Origin: Solirubrobacteraceae bacterium | GTDB taxonomy: Bacteria; Actinomycetota; Thermoleophilia; Solirubrobacterales; Solirubrobacteraceae | NCBI GenBank assembly: GCA_030447505.1 | Contig: JAUJOT010000006.1 | Coordinates: 1-64,000, forward strand | DNA: 64,000 bases | Direction of reading: 5' to 3' | Part shown: positions 9,760-19,757 of the stretch, piece after piece | Layout of the letters: each line of letters opens with the position of its first letter | Position numbering within the stretch: position 1 is the stretch's first letter | Made by a program: the position numbers and the translations under genes | The notes under the pieces: model-generated | The model's input: only the letters and a program-made list of their open reading frames with translations | What the model was told of the DNA's origin: nothing | The model's database searches: none

Positions 9760-10419
9760 TCAGGCCGATACGACCGCGAGCTCCGCAAGCGGCGGAGCCG
9801 ACGCCGCGAGCCCGTGCTCATAGGCGTACCGCATCGCGCCCGTGCGGTTGTGCACACCGAGCTTGCGGTAGATGTTCGTCAGGTGAAACTTGACCGTCTT
9901 CTCGCTGATCCACAGCTCGCGGCTGATCGCCTTCGTGCTCAGGCCGCGCGAGATCGCCTCGAGCATCGTCAGCTCGCGCTGCGTGAGGTCGCAGGGGCGC
10001 ACGGGGGCGTCGCTGACAGCGAGATCGGTATCCGGCGCAGTCTGGTAGACGACGCCGGCGACGACCTGTCGCAACGTGGACGCAAGATCGTCGGGGTTGA
10101 TCCGCTTGCCGATGTAGGCGCTGGCGCCGGCGGAGAGCGCCTCCGCGATCTGCGCCGAGTCCTCTGATGCGGACAGCATCACGAGCTTGATCTCGGGATG
10201 GCGCTGCCTGATGAGCTTCAGGCACGCGATCCCGTCGGCGCCCGGCATGCGGTGGTCGAGCAGCACGAGGTCGGGGCGCTGCCGCTCGACGAGCGCGACG
10301 ACCTCGTCGCCCCGCTGCGTCGCCCCGACGACCTCGATCCCGTCGGCGGTCTCCAGTGCGCGTCTGACCGCGCTCAGGATGAGCAGATGGTCATCCGCGA
10401 TGCACACCCGAATCGACAT
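9760..10419 (-). CDS. NarL/LuxR-family response regulator
   Basis: 219 residues. The receiver domain (1-120) has the acidic pocket DDH, phospho-acceptor Asp in LVLLDHRMPGADG (about residue 54), and the conserved Lys in AYIGKRI. The LuxR helix-turn-helix follows at about 145-205: LTQRELTMLEAISRGLSTKA, then SEKTVKFHLTNIYRKLGVHN. The ATG at 10419 (MSIRVC) is chosen because AGGGG lies about 6 bases upstream. No kinase is adjacent. A divergent second response regulator starts 214 bases away. Confidence 0.92.
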   Translation of the reverse strand: MSIRVCIADDHLLILSAVRRALETADGIEVVGATQRGDEVVALVERQRPDLVLLDHRMPGADGIACLKLIRQRHPEIKLVMLSASEDSAQIAEALSAGASAYIGKRINPDDLASTLRQVVAGVVYQTAPDTDLAVSDAPVRPCDLTQRELTMLEAISRGLSTKAISRELWISEKTVKFHLTNIYRKLGVHNRTGAMRYAYEHGLAASAPPLAELAVVSA

Positions 10420-10633
10420 GAGACCCCTCTCGTCGTTGACGCCGGCCGCAGACGAGAGCCACGACGTCGTCCTCGATTCCGCCGCCCGCTCGACCGGCCC
10501 CCCTATGACCGGACCTGCTGCCACGGCTGCTGCTTGTCGTCGGCAGCCTCGCCGAAAGCCGATGATCGGGCAATAGGCCGATCGGGTGGTTCGCGTTCAA
10601 CTGCATGAACGTCAGACGCGCTTGCGCCCTACG

Positions 10634-11362
10634 ATGCCGTCGGTGGACGAATCCGAGGACACAGCGGCTTCGCGCGCGGCTACGCCGTCGGAGGACTCCC
10701 TCCGCGTGATGGTCGTCGACGATCACGACCTCTTCAGGACCGGGCTGCGACGCCTGCTCGAGCGAGACGGCGACCTCGTCGTCGTCGCCGATGCCCGACG
10801 CGGCGACGAAGCGGTGCAGCGCGCCGCCGAGCTGCGACCGGACGTCGTCGTCATGGACATCAACATGCCGGGGATGTCCGGCGTCGAAGCGACGCGCGCG
10901 CTGCTGGACGTCTCGCCGTCGAGTTCGGTGCTGATGCTGACCGTCACCGCCGACCAGGAGGCGGTCCTCGACGCGATCCTCGCGGGCGCCTCGGGCTACC
11001 TGCTCAAGGACGCGACGCTGCCGGAGATCATCCGCGGCATCCGCGGCGCCGCCGCCGGCGAGTTGCTGATCGCTCCGGCGGTCGCCGGCAGCCTGCTCGA
11101 GCGCCTGCGGCGCCACGGCCCGCCCGACGCGCCGCCCGCTGCCACGCCGCAGCTCTCACCGCGCGAGATCGATGTGCTGCGCCTCGTCGTCGCCGGCCAC
11201 GACAACACCGAGATCGGCAGGCGGCTGCACCTGAGCGCGAGCACGATCAAGCACCACGTGTCCAACAGCCTCGAGAAGCTCGGCGTCGACAACCGCGTGC
11301 AGGCCGCCGTGATGGCCGTCCGGCTCGGCCTCGTCGACGAGCAGGACCTGCGCTCAGCCTGA
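10634..11362 (+). CDS. NarL/LuxR-family response regulator
   Basis: About 242 residues. A low-complexity N-terminal stretch of some 20 residues precedes the receiver (VMVVDDHDLFRTGLRRLLE; Asp in VVVMDINMPGMSG; Lys in YLLKDATLPE). The LuxR DNA-binding domain is at the end (LSPREIDVLRLVVAGHDNTE, STIKHHVSNSLEKLGVDNR). ATG 10634 is preferred over an upstream GTG at 10586. It overlaps by 9 bases, tail to tail, with the helical small protein. It is an orphan regulator by position; the nearest kinase lies 1 kb away on the other strand. Confidence 0.9.
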   Translation: MPSVDESEDTAASRAATPSEDSLRVMVVDDHDLFRTGLRRLLERDGDLVVVADARRGDEAVQRAAELRPDVVVMDINMPGMSGVEATRALLDVSPSSSVLMLTVTADQEAVLDAILAGASGYLLKDATLPEIIRGIRGAAAGELLIAPAVAGSLLERLRRHGPPDAPPAATPQLSPREIDVLRLVVAGHDNTEIGRRLHLSASTIKHHVSNSLEKLGVDNRVQAAVMAVRLGLVDEQDLRSA

Positions 11363-11695
11363 CGGCGACGGCGAGCTCGCGTACAGCCGGTCGCGGTCGC
11401 GCCGCAGCGCGGCGAGATCGCTGCGCAGCGCGAGCACGCTGCTCTGGAAGCGCGCGTGCTCGGTCGCCAGCGCGCGCAGCTTGCGCCCGCGGGCGGGAAC
11501 GTCGGCGTCGGTCATGAGCTCGTACAGGCGCTGCTCGGTGGTCATCGACCAGGCGTCGCCCTCGAGCGCCTGCCCGTAGCCTTCTGACAGCGCGTCCTCG
11601 ATCTCGTCCAGCAGCGACTGTCGCGGCGCCGGGCGCGCCGCCTCGTCGCGCAGCCGGGCGACGCGCTGGATCATGGGGGCGAGGTCCGGGTGCAT
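11354..11695 (-). CDS. Small helical protein of unknown function
   Basis: About 113 residues from the ATG at 11695 (MHPDLAPMIQRVARLRDEAA). It is predicted almost all helix, rich in Arg, Leu, Ala and Glu. A C-terminal heptad-like stretch (LRALATEHARFQSSVLALRS) suggests a coiled coil. No signal peptide or known domain is seen. It sits between two response regulators, 58 bases downstream of one on the same strand, and may be co-transcribed with the kinase/regulator pair. Confidence 0.55.
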   Translation of the reverse strand: MHPDLAPMIQRVARLRDEAARPAPRQSLLDEIEDALSEGYGQALEGDAWSMTTEQRLYELMTDADVPARGRKLRALATEHARFQSSVLALRSDLAALRRDRDRLYASSPSPSG

Positions 11696-11753
11696 GGAAT
11701 GCAGTTTCCTCGGCGCGCGACGATCCGCAATGGGCCGGGCGACCCAGATGCGT

Positions 11754-12404
11754 TCACACGCGTTCACGACCGGTCAGGACCGCGATCGCCGCGGCCCTGT
11801 CGGCGACGCCGAGCTTTCCCACCGCGGACGACACATGGCGGCGCACCGTCACCTCGGCGATCGAGAGACGCGCGGCGATCTCGCTCGTGCGCAGGCCCTC
11901 CGTCATCAGCTCGAGCACCTCGAGCTCGCGGTCGGTCATCGAAGGGCCGCCCGGCGTCGTCGGCGCAGAGCGCCCACGCTCGCGCGTTCGCAGGCTCTCG
12001 AGCAAGCGGAACGTCAGGCGCCGCGAGAGCGCCGCCTCACCGTCGAGCACCCCCCGCAGCGTCGCCGCCAGGCGAGTCGGATCGAGGTCCGTGCGGAGGT
12101 ACCCCGAGGCCCCGGCGCGGACGGCTGCCAGGAGGGACTTCGGGCTCTCGGAGTCCGTCAGGACGACGAGCTTCGTGGCCGGCAGCCGGCGGTACATCGC
12201 GTCGACGGCGAGGATCGCGCCACCCGGCAGGGTCTCGTCGATCAGGCAGACCTGGGGTTCGTCGCGCACGGCGATCTCGACGGCCGCGCCCGCGTCGAGC
12301 GCCTCGTCGCAGATCTCGAAGCCGTCGTCCTCGAGCGCAAGCCGGATCCCCGTGCGCGTCGGCGCGTCCTGGTGGGCGAGCAGCAGGCGTACGAGCTCGC
12401 TCAC
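11754..12404 (-). CDS. NarL/LuxR-family response regulator, partner of the adjacent kinase
   Basis: 216 residues. Receiver domain with the acceptor Asp in VCLIDETLPGGAILAVD (about residue 54), and a LuxR domain with MTDRELEVLELMTEGLRTSE and VTVRRHVSSAVGKLGV. In the receiver the acidic pair after LLLAHQ is not DD (QDAP), so phosphorylation chemistry may be altered. The GTG start overlaps the kinase stop codon as GTGA, giving translational coupling, so the two form a two-component system. It ends in GRERV. Confidence 0.9.
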   Translation of the reverse strand: MSELVRLLLAHQDAPTRTGIRLALEDDGFEICDEALDAGAAVEIAVRDEPQVCLIDETLPGGAILAVDAMYRRLPATKLVVLTDSESPKSLLAAVRAGASGYLRTDLDPTRLAATLRGVLDGEAALSRRLTFRLLESLRTRERGRSAPTTPGGPSMTDRELEVLELMTEGLRTSEIAARLSIAEVTVRRHVSSAVGKLGVADRAAAIAVLTGRERV

Positions 12405-13795
12405 GGAAGCAGCACCTTGATCTCGGTCCCCTCCCCGGGTCGCGACTCGACATGCAGCCGGCCTCCGACCTGCTCGGCGCGCTCGCGCATCCCCATGATC
12501 CCGTGCCGGCCGCGCAGCTCCTTCAGCGACGTCGCGTCGAACCCGACACCGTCGTCGACGATGCGGACATGAAGCTGCGGCCGCTGCGCGAGCTCGACAC
12601 GGATCCGCCGTGCCTGCCCGTGGCGTGCCGCGTTCGCGACGGCCTCTCCGACGATCCGCAGCAGCGCCTCGCGCGTCGGCGGCGACAGCTCGAAGCCGTC
12701 GACCATGTCCGACTCGACGCTGGCGCCCCAACGTCCCGCCGTCTCCTCGGCGACCCGCGCGAGCGCTTGCGCGAGCGGCTCGTCGGTCGGACGCACAAGC
12801 GCCGCGATCGCGCCGCGCGACTCGTCGAGGGCGCGGCGCGCCGCGGTGACGATGTCGGCGACGGCTTCCGGGTCGCCGTCCCTGCCGTCCAGGGCGCTGG
12901 CCTGCTGCACGATGAACACGAGGTCCTGGGCCATGCCGTCGTGGATCTCCCGCGCCAGCCGCCGGCGCTCGTCGAACACGGCCGCCTGCTCGAGCTCGCG
13001 CTGCGCGATGCGGATCTCGCGGGCACCGCCGATCAGCAGGGCGACGAAGAACCCAAGCCGCAGCACGTCCCCGGCATAGAAGAACTCCGTGTACAGCGAG
13101 GGAAAGAGGAAGTAGTTCAGCCGCGCGAAGGCGGCGAGCGTGGCGGCGATCGCGAACCACAGCGTCAGCGGGTCCGACGTGCGCTCGGCACGGATGGCGA
13201 ACCCGATCGCCGCGGCCGCGAAGAGCGTCATCACGAGCAGCTGAAGCGCGAGCAGCGACGGCGCGCCCACGACCCGCGGCCGCGACGACGCCTCGGGCGA
13301 CAGTCCGGGGTCGATCGCGAGCGGCAGGGCATCGCCCGCGAACGCCGTTGCGCCCGCGACGACGCCGAGCGCGAGAGCGCACAGAGCAAGCATGCGCCTG
13401 GCTGCCGGGCCAGGTCGCCGCACCGGCTGCACAGCCGCAAAGGCGCCGGCCGCGAACAGCGCCGCCGCGAGGCCGCGGCTGACCGCCGGGGCCCAGGTCT
13501 CGAACGGACCCGGTCCGAGGTTCGCCATCGCGGGGATGGCCGAGAACAGCAGGTTCGCGCCCGCGAACAGCACGAGCGCCGCGGTCAGAAGCAGGTCGCT
13601 GCGGGCGAGGCTGCGCCGGAAGCGGCCGTACATGAGCTGCGCCGCCAGCAGCGAGATCAGCGCAGCAGCGGTCTCGACGGCGACGTGCAGCGACGGACTG
13701 CGGTACGCGACCCGCACGATCGACGTCACACTCACGAGCAGCGTCAGCGCGGTGGCTGCGACGACCACGAGCATGAGCCAGCGGCGCGCGCTCAT
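12401..13795 (-). CDS. Membrane sensor histidine kinase (HisKA_3 type)
   Basis: 464 residues. About seven or eight hydrophobic segments fill residues 1-260, with no obvious extracytoplasmic ligand domain. Then comes the dimerisation/phosphoacceptor helix with the histidine in LAREIHDGMAQDLVFIVQQ, and an ATPase domain: N-box EAVANAARHG, G1 DDGVGFD, G2 GRHGIMGMRERAEQVGG. The ATG at 13795 has AGGTAG about 8 bases upstream; an ATG 30 bases earlier is less likely. It phosphorylates the coupled NarL-type regulator. The membrane domain suggests sensing of a membrane or small-molecule signal, identity unknown. Confidence 0.92.
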   Translation of the reverse strand: MSARRWLMLVVVAATALTLLVSVTSIVRVAYRSPSLHVAVETAAALISLLAAQLMYGRFRRSLARSDLLLTAALVLFAGANLLFSAIPAMANLGPGPFETWAPAVSRGLAAALFAAGAFAAVQPVRRPGPAARRMLALCALALGVVAGATAFAGDALPLAIDPGLSPEASSRPRVVGAPSLLALQLLVMTLFAAAAIGFAIRAERTSDPLTLWFAIAATLAAFARLNYFLFPSLYTEFFYAGDVLRLGFFVALLIGGAREIRIAQRELEQAAVFDERRRLAREIHDGMAQDLVFIVQQASALDGRDGDPEAVADIVTAARRALDESRGAIAALVRPTDEPLAQALARVAEETAGRWGASVESDMVDGFELSPPTREALLRIVGEAVANAARHGQARRIRVELAQRPQLHVRIVDDGVGFDATSLKELRGRHGIMGMRERAEQVGGRLHVESRPGEGTEIKVLLP

Positions 13796-13873
13796 GTCGC
13801 TACCTAACCAAAATATTCGGTCCAATGGCCGCCGGTCGCCGAGATCGGTCGATCTCGCAGCGCCGGCGGAGCG

Positions 13874-14431
13874 CTACCGGAGCGGCTTCAACGGCCCGCC
13901 GCGCACCTTCTCGGGGCGCAGGTCGACCTTCTCGCAGTTGCGGAACCTGTATCCGCGCCGCCGCGAGCGCGCGACGTGGTAGATGTCACGACCGGGTCCG
14001 CAGTCGACGAGCCCGCGGCCGTAGTGCACCGAGATCACGTCGTTGCCGGCGCCGGCATGGATCGTGTTCGTGCCGTGCGAGCCGTAGATGAAATCCGTGC
14101 CGGCGCCGCCGTGGATCCTGTCGTGCTGGCGCGTGGGCTGCCCGCTGGGGTCGAAGTCGCCCCACAGCACGTCCGAGCCGGCCCGCCCGCGCAGGACGTC
14201 TGACCCGTGGTGGCCGAGCAGCTCGTCTGAGCGGCTCGTGCCGGTCAGCGCCGCCGGACCGTCTGCGGCCTTCTTGAGGACGCCGTCGATCGTGGGCCAG
14301 TACCTGTGGTCGGCGCAGTTCTTGCAGCCGCCTCCGGGAGTGTGGCTCGCGCCGGCCACGCCTGCGATGCAGAGCGTGCCCAGCAGGGCGGTCGGGATGG
14401 TGCGCAGGCGGGGCACGCCACCCCGGAACAC
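13874..14431 (-). CDS. Secreted protein with RTX-like calcium-binding repeats
   Basis: 185 residues. Signal peptide at the N-terminus (IPTALLGTLCIAGVAGASH). The mature part contains GGxGxD-type nonapeptide repeats: HHGSDVLRGRAGSDVLWGD, then IHGGAGTDFIYGSHGTN and IHAGAGNDVISVHYG. These form calcium-bound parallel beta-rolls outside the cell. Two Cys pairs occur (CKNC; late CGPG and RNCEKVD). The tail VDCGPGRDIYHVARSRRRGY is typical of the short single-roll proteins common in Thermoleophilia. It stands alone, 6 bases downstream of nothing on its strand and adjacent to the acyl-CoA dehydrogenase stop. Confidence 0.8.
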   Translation of the reverse strand: MFRGGVPRLRTIPTALLGTLCIAGVAGASHTPGGGCKNCADHRYWPTIDGVLKKAADGPAALTGTSRSDELLGHHGSDVLRGRAGSDVLWGDFDPSGQPTRQHDRIHGGAGTDFIYGSHGTNTIHAGAGNDVISVHYGRGLVDCGPGRDIYHVARSRRRGYRFRNCEKVDLRPEKVRGGPLKPLR

Positions 14432-14437
14432 GCGCGC

Positions 14438-15649
14438 TCAGATCTTGTTGCGCTGCAGCAGCTTGCGCCCGATGACCATGCGCTGGATCTCCGACGTGCC
14501 CTCGCCGATCAGCAGCAGCGGCGCGTCGCGATACAGGCGCTCGATCTCGTACTCCTTCGAGTAGCCGTAGCCGCCGTGGATGCGGAAGCACTCCTCGACG
14601 CAGAAGCGCCCGGCCTCCGAGGCGAAGAGCTTCGCCATGCCGGCCTCGAGCTCGGAGCTCTCGCCGGCGTCCTTCAGCCGCGCGGCCTTGCGCGTCAGCA
14701 GGCGCGCGGCCTCGATCTGCGTCGCCATGTCGGCGAGCTTGAACTGGATCGCCTGGTGCTGGGCGATCGGCTTGCCGAACGCCTTGCGCTCCTGCGAGTA
14801 GCGCAGCGCCAGCTCGAGCGCCCGCTGCGCGATGCCGACGCCGCGCGCGGCGACGTTCGCGCGGCCGACCTCGAGCGCGTCCATCATCTGCTGAAAGCCG
14901 CGGTTCATCCCCGCCTGCTCGCCGCCGAGGATGTTCTCCGCGGGGCAGCGGTAGCCGTCGAAGACGAGCTCCGTCGACTCGACGCCCTTGTAGCCCATCT
15001 TCCGCAGCGGCGGCGGGACGATGAAGCCGGCGTACTCGCCGGTGTTCTCCGAGACGCCCGGCTCCTTCTCGGCGATGAAGCACGACATGCCCTTGTAGGG
15101 CGGGTCGGCCTTCGGGTCGGTCCGCACGAGCACGAAGACGATCTTCGAGCGCAGCCCGTTCGTGACCCACATCTTCTGGCCGTTGAGCTCGTAGGCGCCG
15201 TCGTCGAGCTTCTTCGCCGTTGCCTTGAGCGCCTGCACGTCGGAGCCCATCTCCGGCTCCGACAGGCTGAACGCGGCGCGGCACTCGCCGGTCGCCATCT
15301 CGGGGAGGTACTTCTGCTTCTGCTCCGCGGTGCCGAACTTCATCAGCAGGTACGACCCGATGAAGTGCGTGTTGATGATCCCCGAGATCGAGATCCAGCC
15401 GCGCGACAGCTCCTCGACGATCATCACGTAGGTCGTCAGGTCGAGGCCCATCCCGCCGTACTCCTCGGGGATCGTGACCCCGAAGAGGCCGAGCTCCATC
15501 ATCTGGTCGACGATGTCCTGCGGGAACTCGTCCTCGTGGTCGAAGTGCTCGGCGTTGGGCAGGATCTGCTCGTCGGCGAACTGGCGGACCATCGCGATGA
15601 TGTCCTTCTGCTCGTCGGTGTACTCGCTGTAGGCAGGGGCTACGGCCAT
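14438..15649 (-). CDS. Acyl-CoA dehydrogenase
   Basis: 403 residues, full length. It oxidises acyl-CoA to enoyl-CoA with FAD, passing electrons to ETF. Signature one is AAFSLSEPEMGSDVQALKA (about residue 128). The catalytic base is the Glu in IGEGTSEIQRMVIGRKLL near the C-terminus. IHGGYGYSKEYEIERLYRD is the second signature. Substrate chain length cannot be told; the position near the malyl-CoA module allows a short-chain or methylsuccinyl-type role, unproven. It is divergent from an acyl-CoA synthetase (100-base gap), so they may be co-regulated. Confidence 0.94.
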   Translation of the reverse strand: MAVAPAYSEYTDEQKDIIAMVRQFADEQILPNAEHFDHEDEFPQDIVDQMMELGLFGVTIPEEYGGMGLDLTTYVMIVEELSRGWISISGIINTHFIGSYLLMKFGTAEQKQKYLPEMATGECRAAFSLSEPEMGSDVQALKATAKKLDDGAYELNGQKMWVTNGLRSKIVFVLVRTDPKADPPYKGMSCFIAEKEPGVSENTGEYAGFIVPPPLRKMGYKGVESTELVFDGYRCPAENILGGEQAGMNRGFQQMMDALEVGRANVAARGVGIAQRALELALRYSQERKAFGKPIAQHQAIQFKLADMATQIEAARLLTRKAARLKDAGESSELEAGMAKLFASEAGRFCVEECFRIHGGYGYSKEYEIERLYRDAPLLLIGEGTSEIQRMVIGRKLLQRNKI

Positions 15650-15749
15650 GACGTGACGCTCTCCAGGATCAGGAAGTTCCGGGCGTTGTGCGGCGTCGCC
15701 AGCTTATCCGCGCGCGGCCGGGGCGAGGCGCCTGGAAGACTGCCGCCGG

Positions 15750-17207
15750 ATGGGCAACTTCGCCGTCGACGTCGTCGAACGTGCCCCCTCGCGACGGCTG
15801 GCGATCGTCGAGCTGGCGCGCGACGGGGCGCGCCGCGAGTGGTCGTTCGGACAGCTGGCGCGGGCCGCGCGAGGTCTCGCCGCGCACCTGCACGGCGAGC
15901 ACGGCGTGCGGCGCGGCGACACGATCCTGACGCTCGTCGGAAACCGGCCCGACTGGGTCGCGACGATGATCGCGTGCTTTCGCCAGGGCTACGTCGTACT
16001 GCCCTGCAACGAGCAGCTGCGCGCAAAGGACCTGGCACTGCGGATCGCCGTCTGCCGGCCCTGCGTGGTGGTGTGCGACGTGCGAAACGCGGACGTGCTG
16101 CGGGAGTCGGGCTGGAGCGGGCCGACGGTCTGGCTGCCCGGCCTGGCTGACCTGCGCGTCGGCGTCGAGCCGCCCCCGCCCGCTGACCTGTCGCCGCTGG
16201 ATCGCTGCCTGATCACGTTCACGAGCGGCACCGCCGGCGCGCCGAAGGCGGCCGTCCACGGCCAGCGCTACCTCGCCGGCCAGCGTCTCCAGGCCGAGCA
16301 CTGGCTGGCGCCGCGCCGCGGCGACGTCGTCTGGTGCACGGCGGCCAGCGGCTGGAGCAAGTCCGCGCGCAACGCCTTCATCGCGCCGTGGATCCGCGGC
16401 GCCGCCGCGCTCCTGCACGACGCGCGCTTCGATCCCGCAGAGCGCCTCGAGCTGCTCGAGCGCGAGAAGGTCAACGTGCTCTGCATGGCACCGACGGAGT
16501 ACCGCGTCATCGCCAAGCGGGCCACGCTGCGGCCGCTCTCCTCGCTGCGCGGCATCGTCGCCGCCGGCGAGGCGCTCAATCCTGACGTGCTGCGCGCCTG
16601 GCAGGAGGCGACGGGGCTGCAGATCCGCGACGGCTACGGCCAGACGGAGACCGGCCAGCTGACCGGCATGGCGCCGGGGACGGAGGTGCGGCCGGGATCG
16701 ATGGGGCCGGCGCTGCCGGGCGTGGCCCTCACGATCGACGACGGCGAGCTCGTCGTCGACCCCGCGACGGTTCCGACGTTCTTCTTGGGCTACGTCGGCG
16801 ACCCCGCATCGCGCGACCCGACGGCGCAGCCGTGGCGCACCGGCGACCGCGTCGCGCAGGACGAGGACGGGTTTCTGTTCTTCGAGGGACGCACGGACGA
16901 CGTGATCATCTCCGCCGGCTACCGGATCGGCCCGTTCGAGGTCGAGTCGGCGCTCGTCGCACATGAGGCCGTCGCCGAGGCGGCGGTCGTCGCCGCGCGC
17001 GACGACGAGCGCGGCGCGGTCGTGCGCGCCGTCGTCGTCCTGCGCGACGGCTTCGCGCCCTCCGCCGACCTCGCGCGCGCGCTCCAGGAGCACGTCAAGC
17101 AGCAGACCGCGCCCTACAAGTACCCGCGCCGCGTCGACTTCGCCGCCGAGCTGCCGAAGACCGCCAGTGGGAAGGTCAGGCGCGCGCTGCTGCGCGAGCA
17201 GGGCTGA
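15750..17207 (+). CDS. AMP-forming acyl-CoA synthetase
   Basis: 485 residues of the ANL superfamily. The ATP-binding loop is ITFTSGTAGAPKAAVHG (about residue 160). GYGQTETGQLTG is the A5 motif. The hinge and ribose-binding region is WRTGDRVAQDEDGFLFFEGR, and the C-terminal catalytic lysine is in LPKTASGKVRRALL. It makes acyl-CoA from a medium-chain or aromatic acid through an acyl-adenylate. It lies divergent to the acyl-CoA dehydrogenase, so a shared beta-oxidation role is likely. Substrate unknown. Confidence 0.93.
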   Translation: MGNFAVDVVERAPSRRLAIVELARDGARREWSFGQLARAARGLAAHLHGEHGVRRGDTILTLVGNRPDWVATMIACFRQGYVVLPCNEQLRAKDLALRIAVCRPCVVVCDVRNADVLRESGWSGPTVWLPGLADLRVGVEPPPPADLSPLDRCLITFTSGTAGAPKAAVHGQRYLAGQRLQAEHWLAPRRGDVVWCTAASGWSKSARNAFIAPWIRGAAALLHDARFDPAERLELLEREKVNVLCMAPTEYRVIAKRATLRPLSSLRGIVAAGEALNPDVLRAWQEATGLQIRDGYGQTETGQLTGMAPGTEVRPGSMGPALPGVALTIDDGELVVDPATVPTFFLGYVGDPASRDPTAQPWRTGDRVAQDEDGFLFFEGRTDDVIISAGYRIGPFEVESALVAHEAVAEAAVVAARDDERGAVVRAVVVLRDGFAPSADLARALQEHVKQQTAPYKYPRRVDFAAELPKTASGKVRRALLREQG

Positions 17208-17223
17208 CCGCAGGTGGGCGGGG

Positions 17224-17616
17224 CTAACTCGGCAGCGCGACGATCGCGTCGATCTCGACCTGCGCGCCCTTCGGCAGCGCGGCGACGCCGATCGCGACCC
17301 GTGCCGGCGGGTCGGCCGCGAAGAACGCGCGATAGGCGTCGTTGACCTCCGAGAACGCGCCCAGATCGGTCATGTAGAGCGTGCAGCGCACGGCGTCCGT
17401 GAGCCCGGCGCCCGCCGCGGCGCAGACGGCCTGCAGGTTCTCCAGGCAACGCGTCGCCTGCTCGGCGGGCGACGCGCCGACGAGCTCCCCCGACTCGGGG
17501 TCGAGCGCGATCTGGCCGGAGCAGAACAACAGGCCGCCCGCGCGGACGCCGTGGCTGTAGGGACCGATGGCGGCCGGCGCACCGATTGCGGTGACGGGCT
17601 CGCGATGCTGGGACAC
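17224..17616 (-). CDS. RidA-family imine/enamine deaminase
   Basis: 130 residues, typical for the trimeric RidA (YjgF/UK114) family. It hydrolyses reactive 2-aminoacrylate and related imines. IGPYSHGVRAGGLLFCSGQI is the N-terminal signature; the catalytic Arg lies in PARVAIGVAALPKGAQVEID near the C-terminus. It is convergent with the acyl-CoA synthetase (16-base gap). Confidence 0.93.
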   Translation of the reverse strand: MSQHREPVTAIGAPAAIGPYSHGVRAGGLLFCSGQIALDPESGELVGASPAEQATRCLENLQAVCAAAGAGLTDAVRCTLYMTDLGAFSEVNDAYRAFFAADPPARVAIGVAALPKGAQVEIDAIVALPS

Positions 17617-17736
17617 GTTTGGCTTCGCTCCTCGGGGTGAGCTGGGGTACGCGGCGAGACGCTACCCATTTGCGCTGCCGCGTTGATCGCGGATGCGGTT
17701 TTAGCGCCTGCGCCACGACGGGTAGCCGCAGTCGCG

Positions 17737-19728
<1,992 letters not shown>

Positions 19729-19757
19729 GCGGCCGAACCATGCAGTAGAAGTGCTCG

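Noticed and set aside
10419-10634. Third gene between the divergent response regulators
   Set aside because: Short frames only, no motif; probably a shared promoter region.
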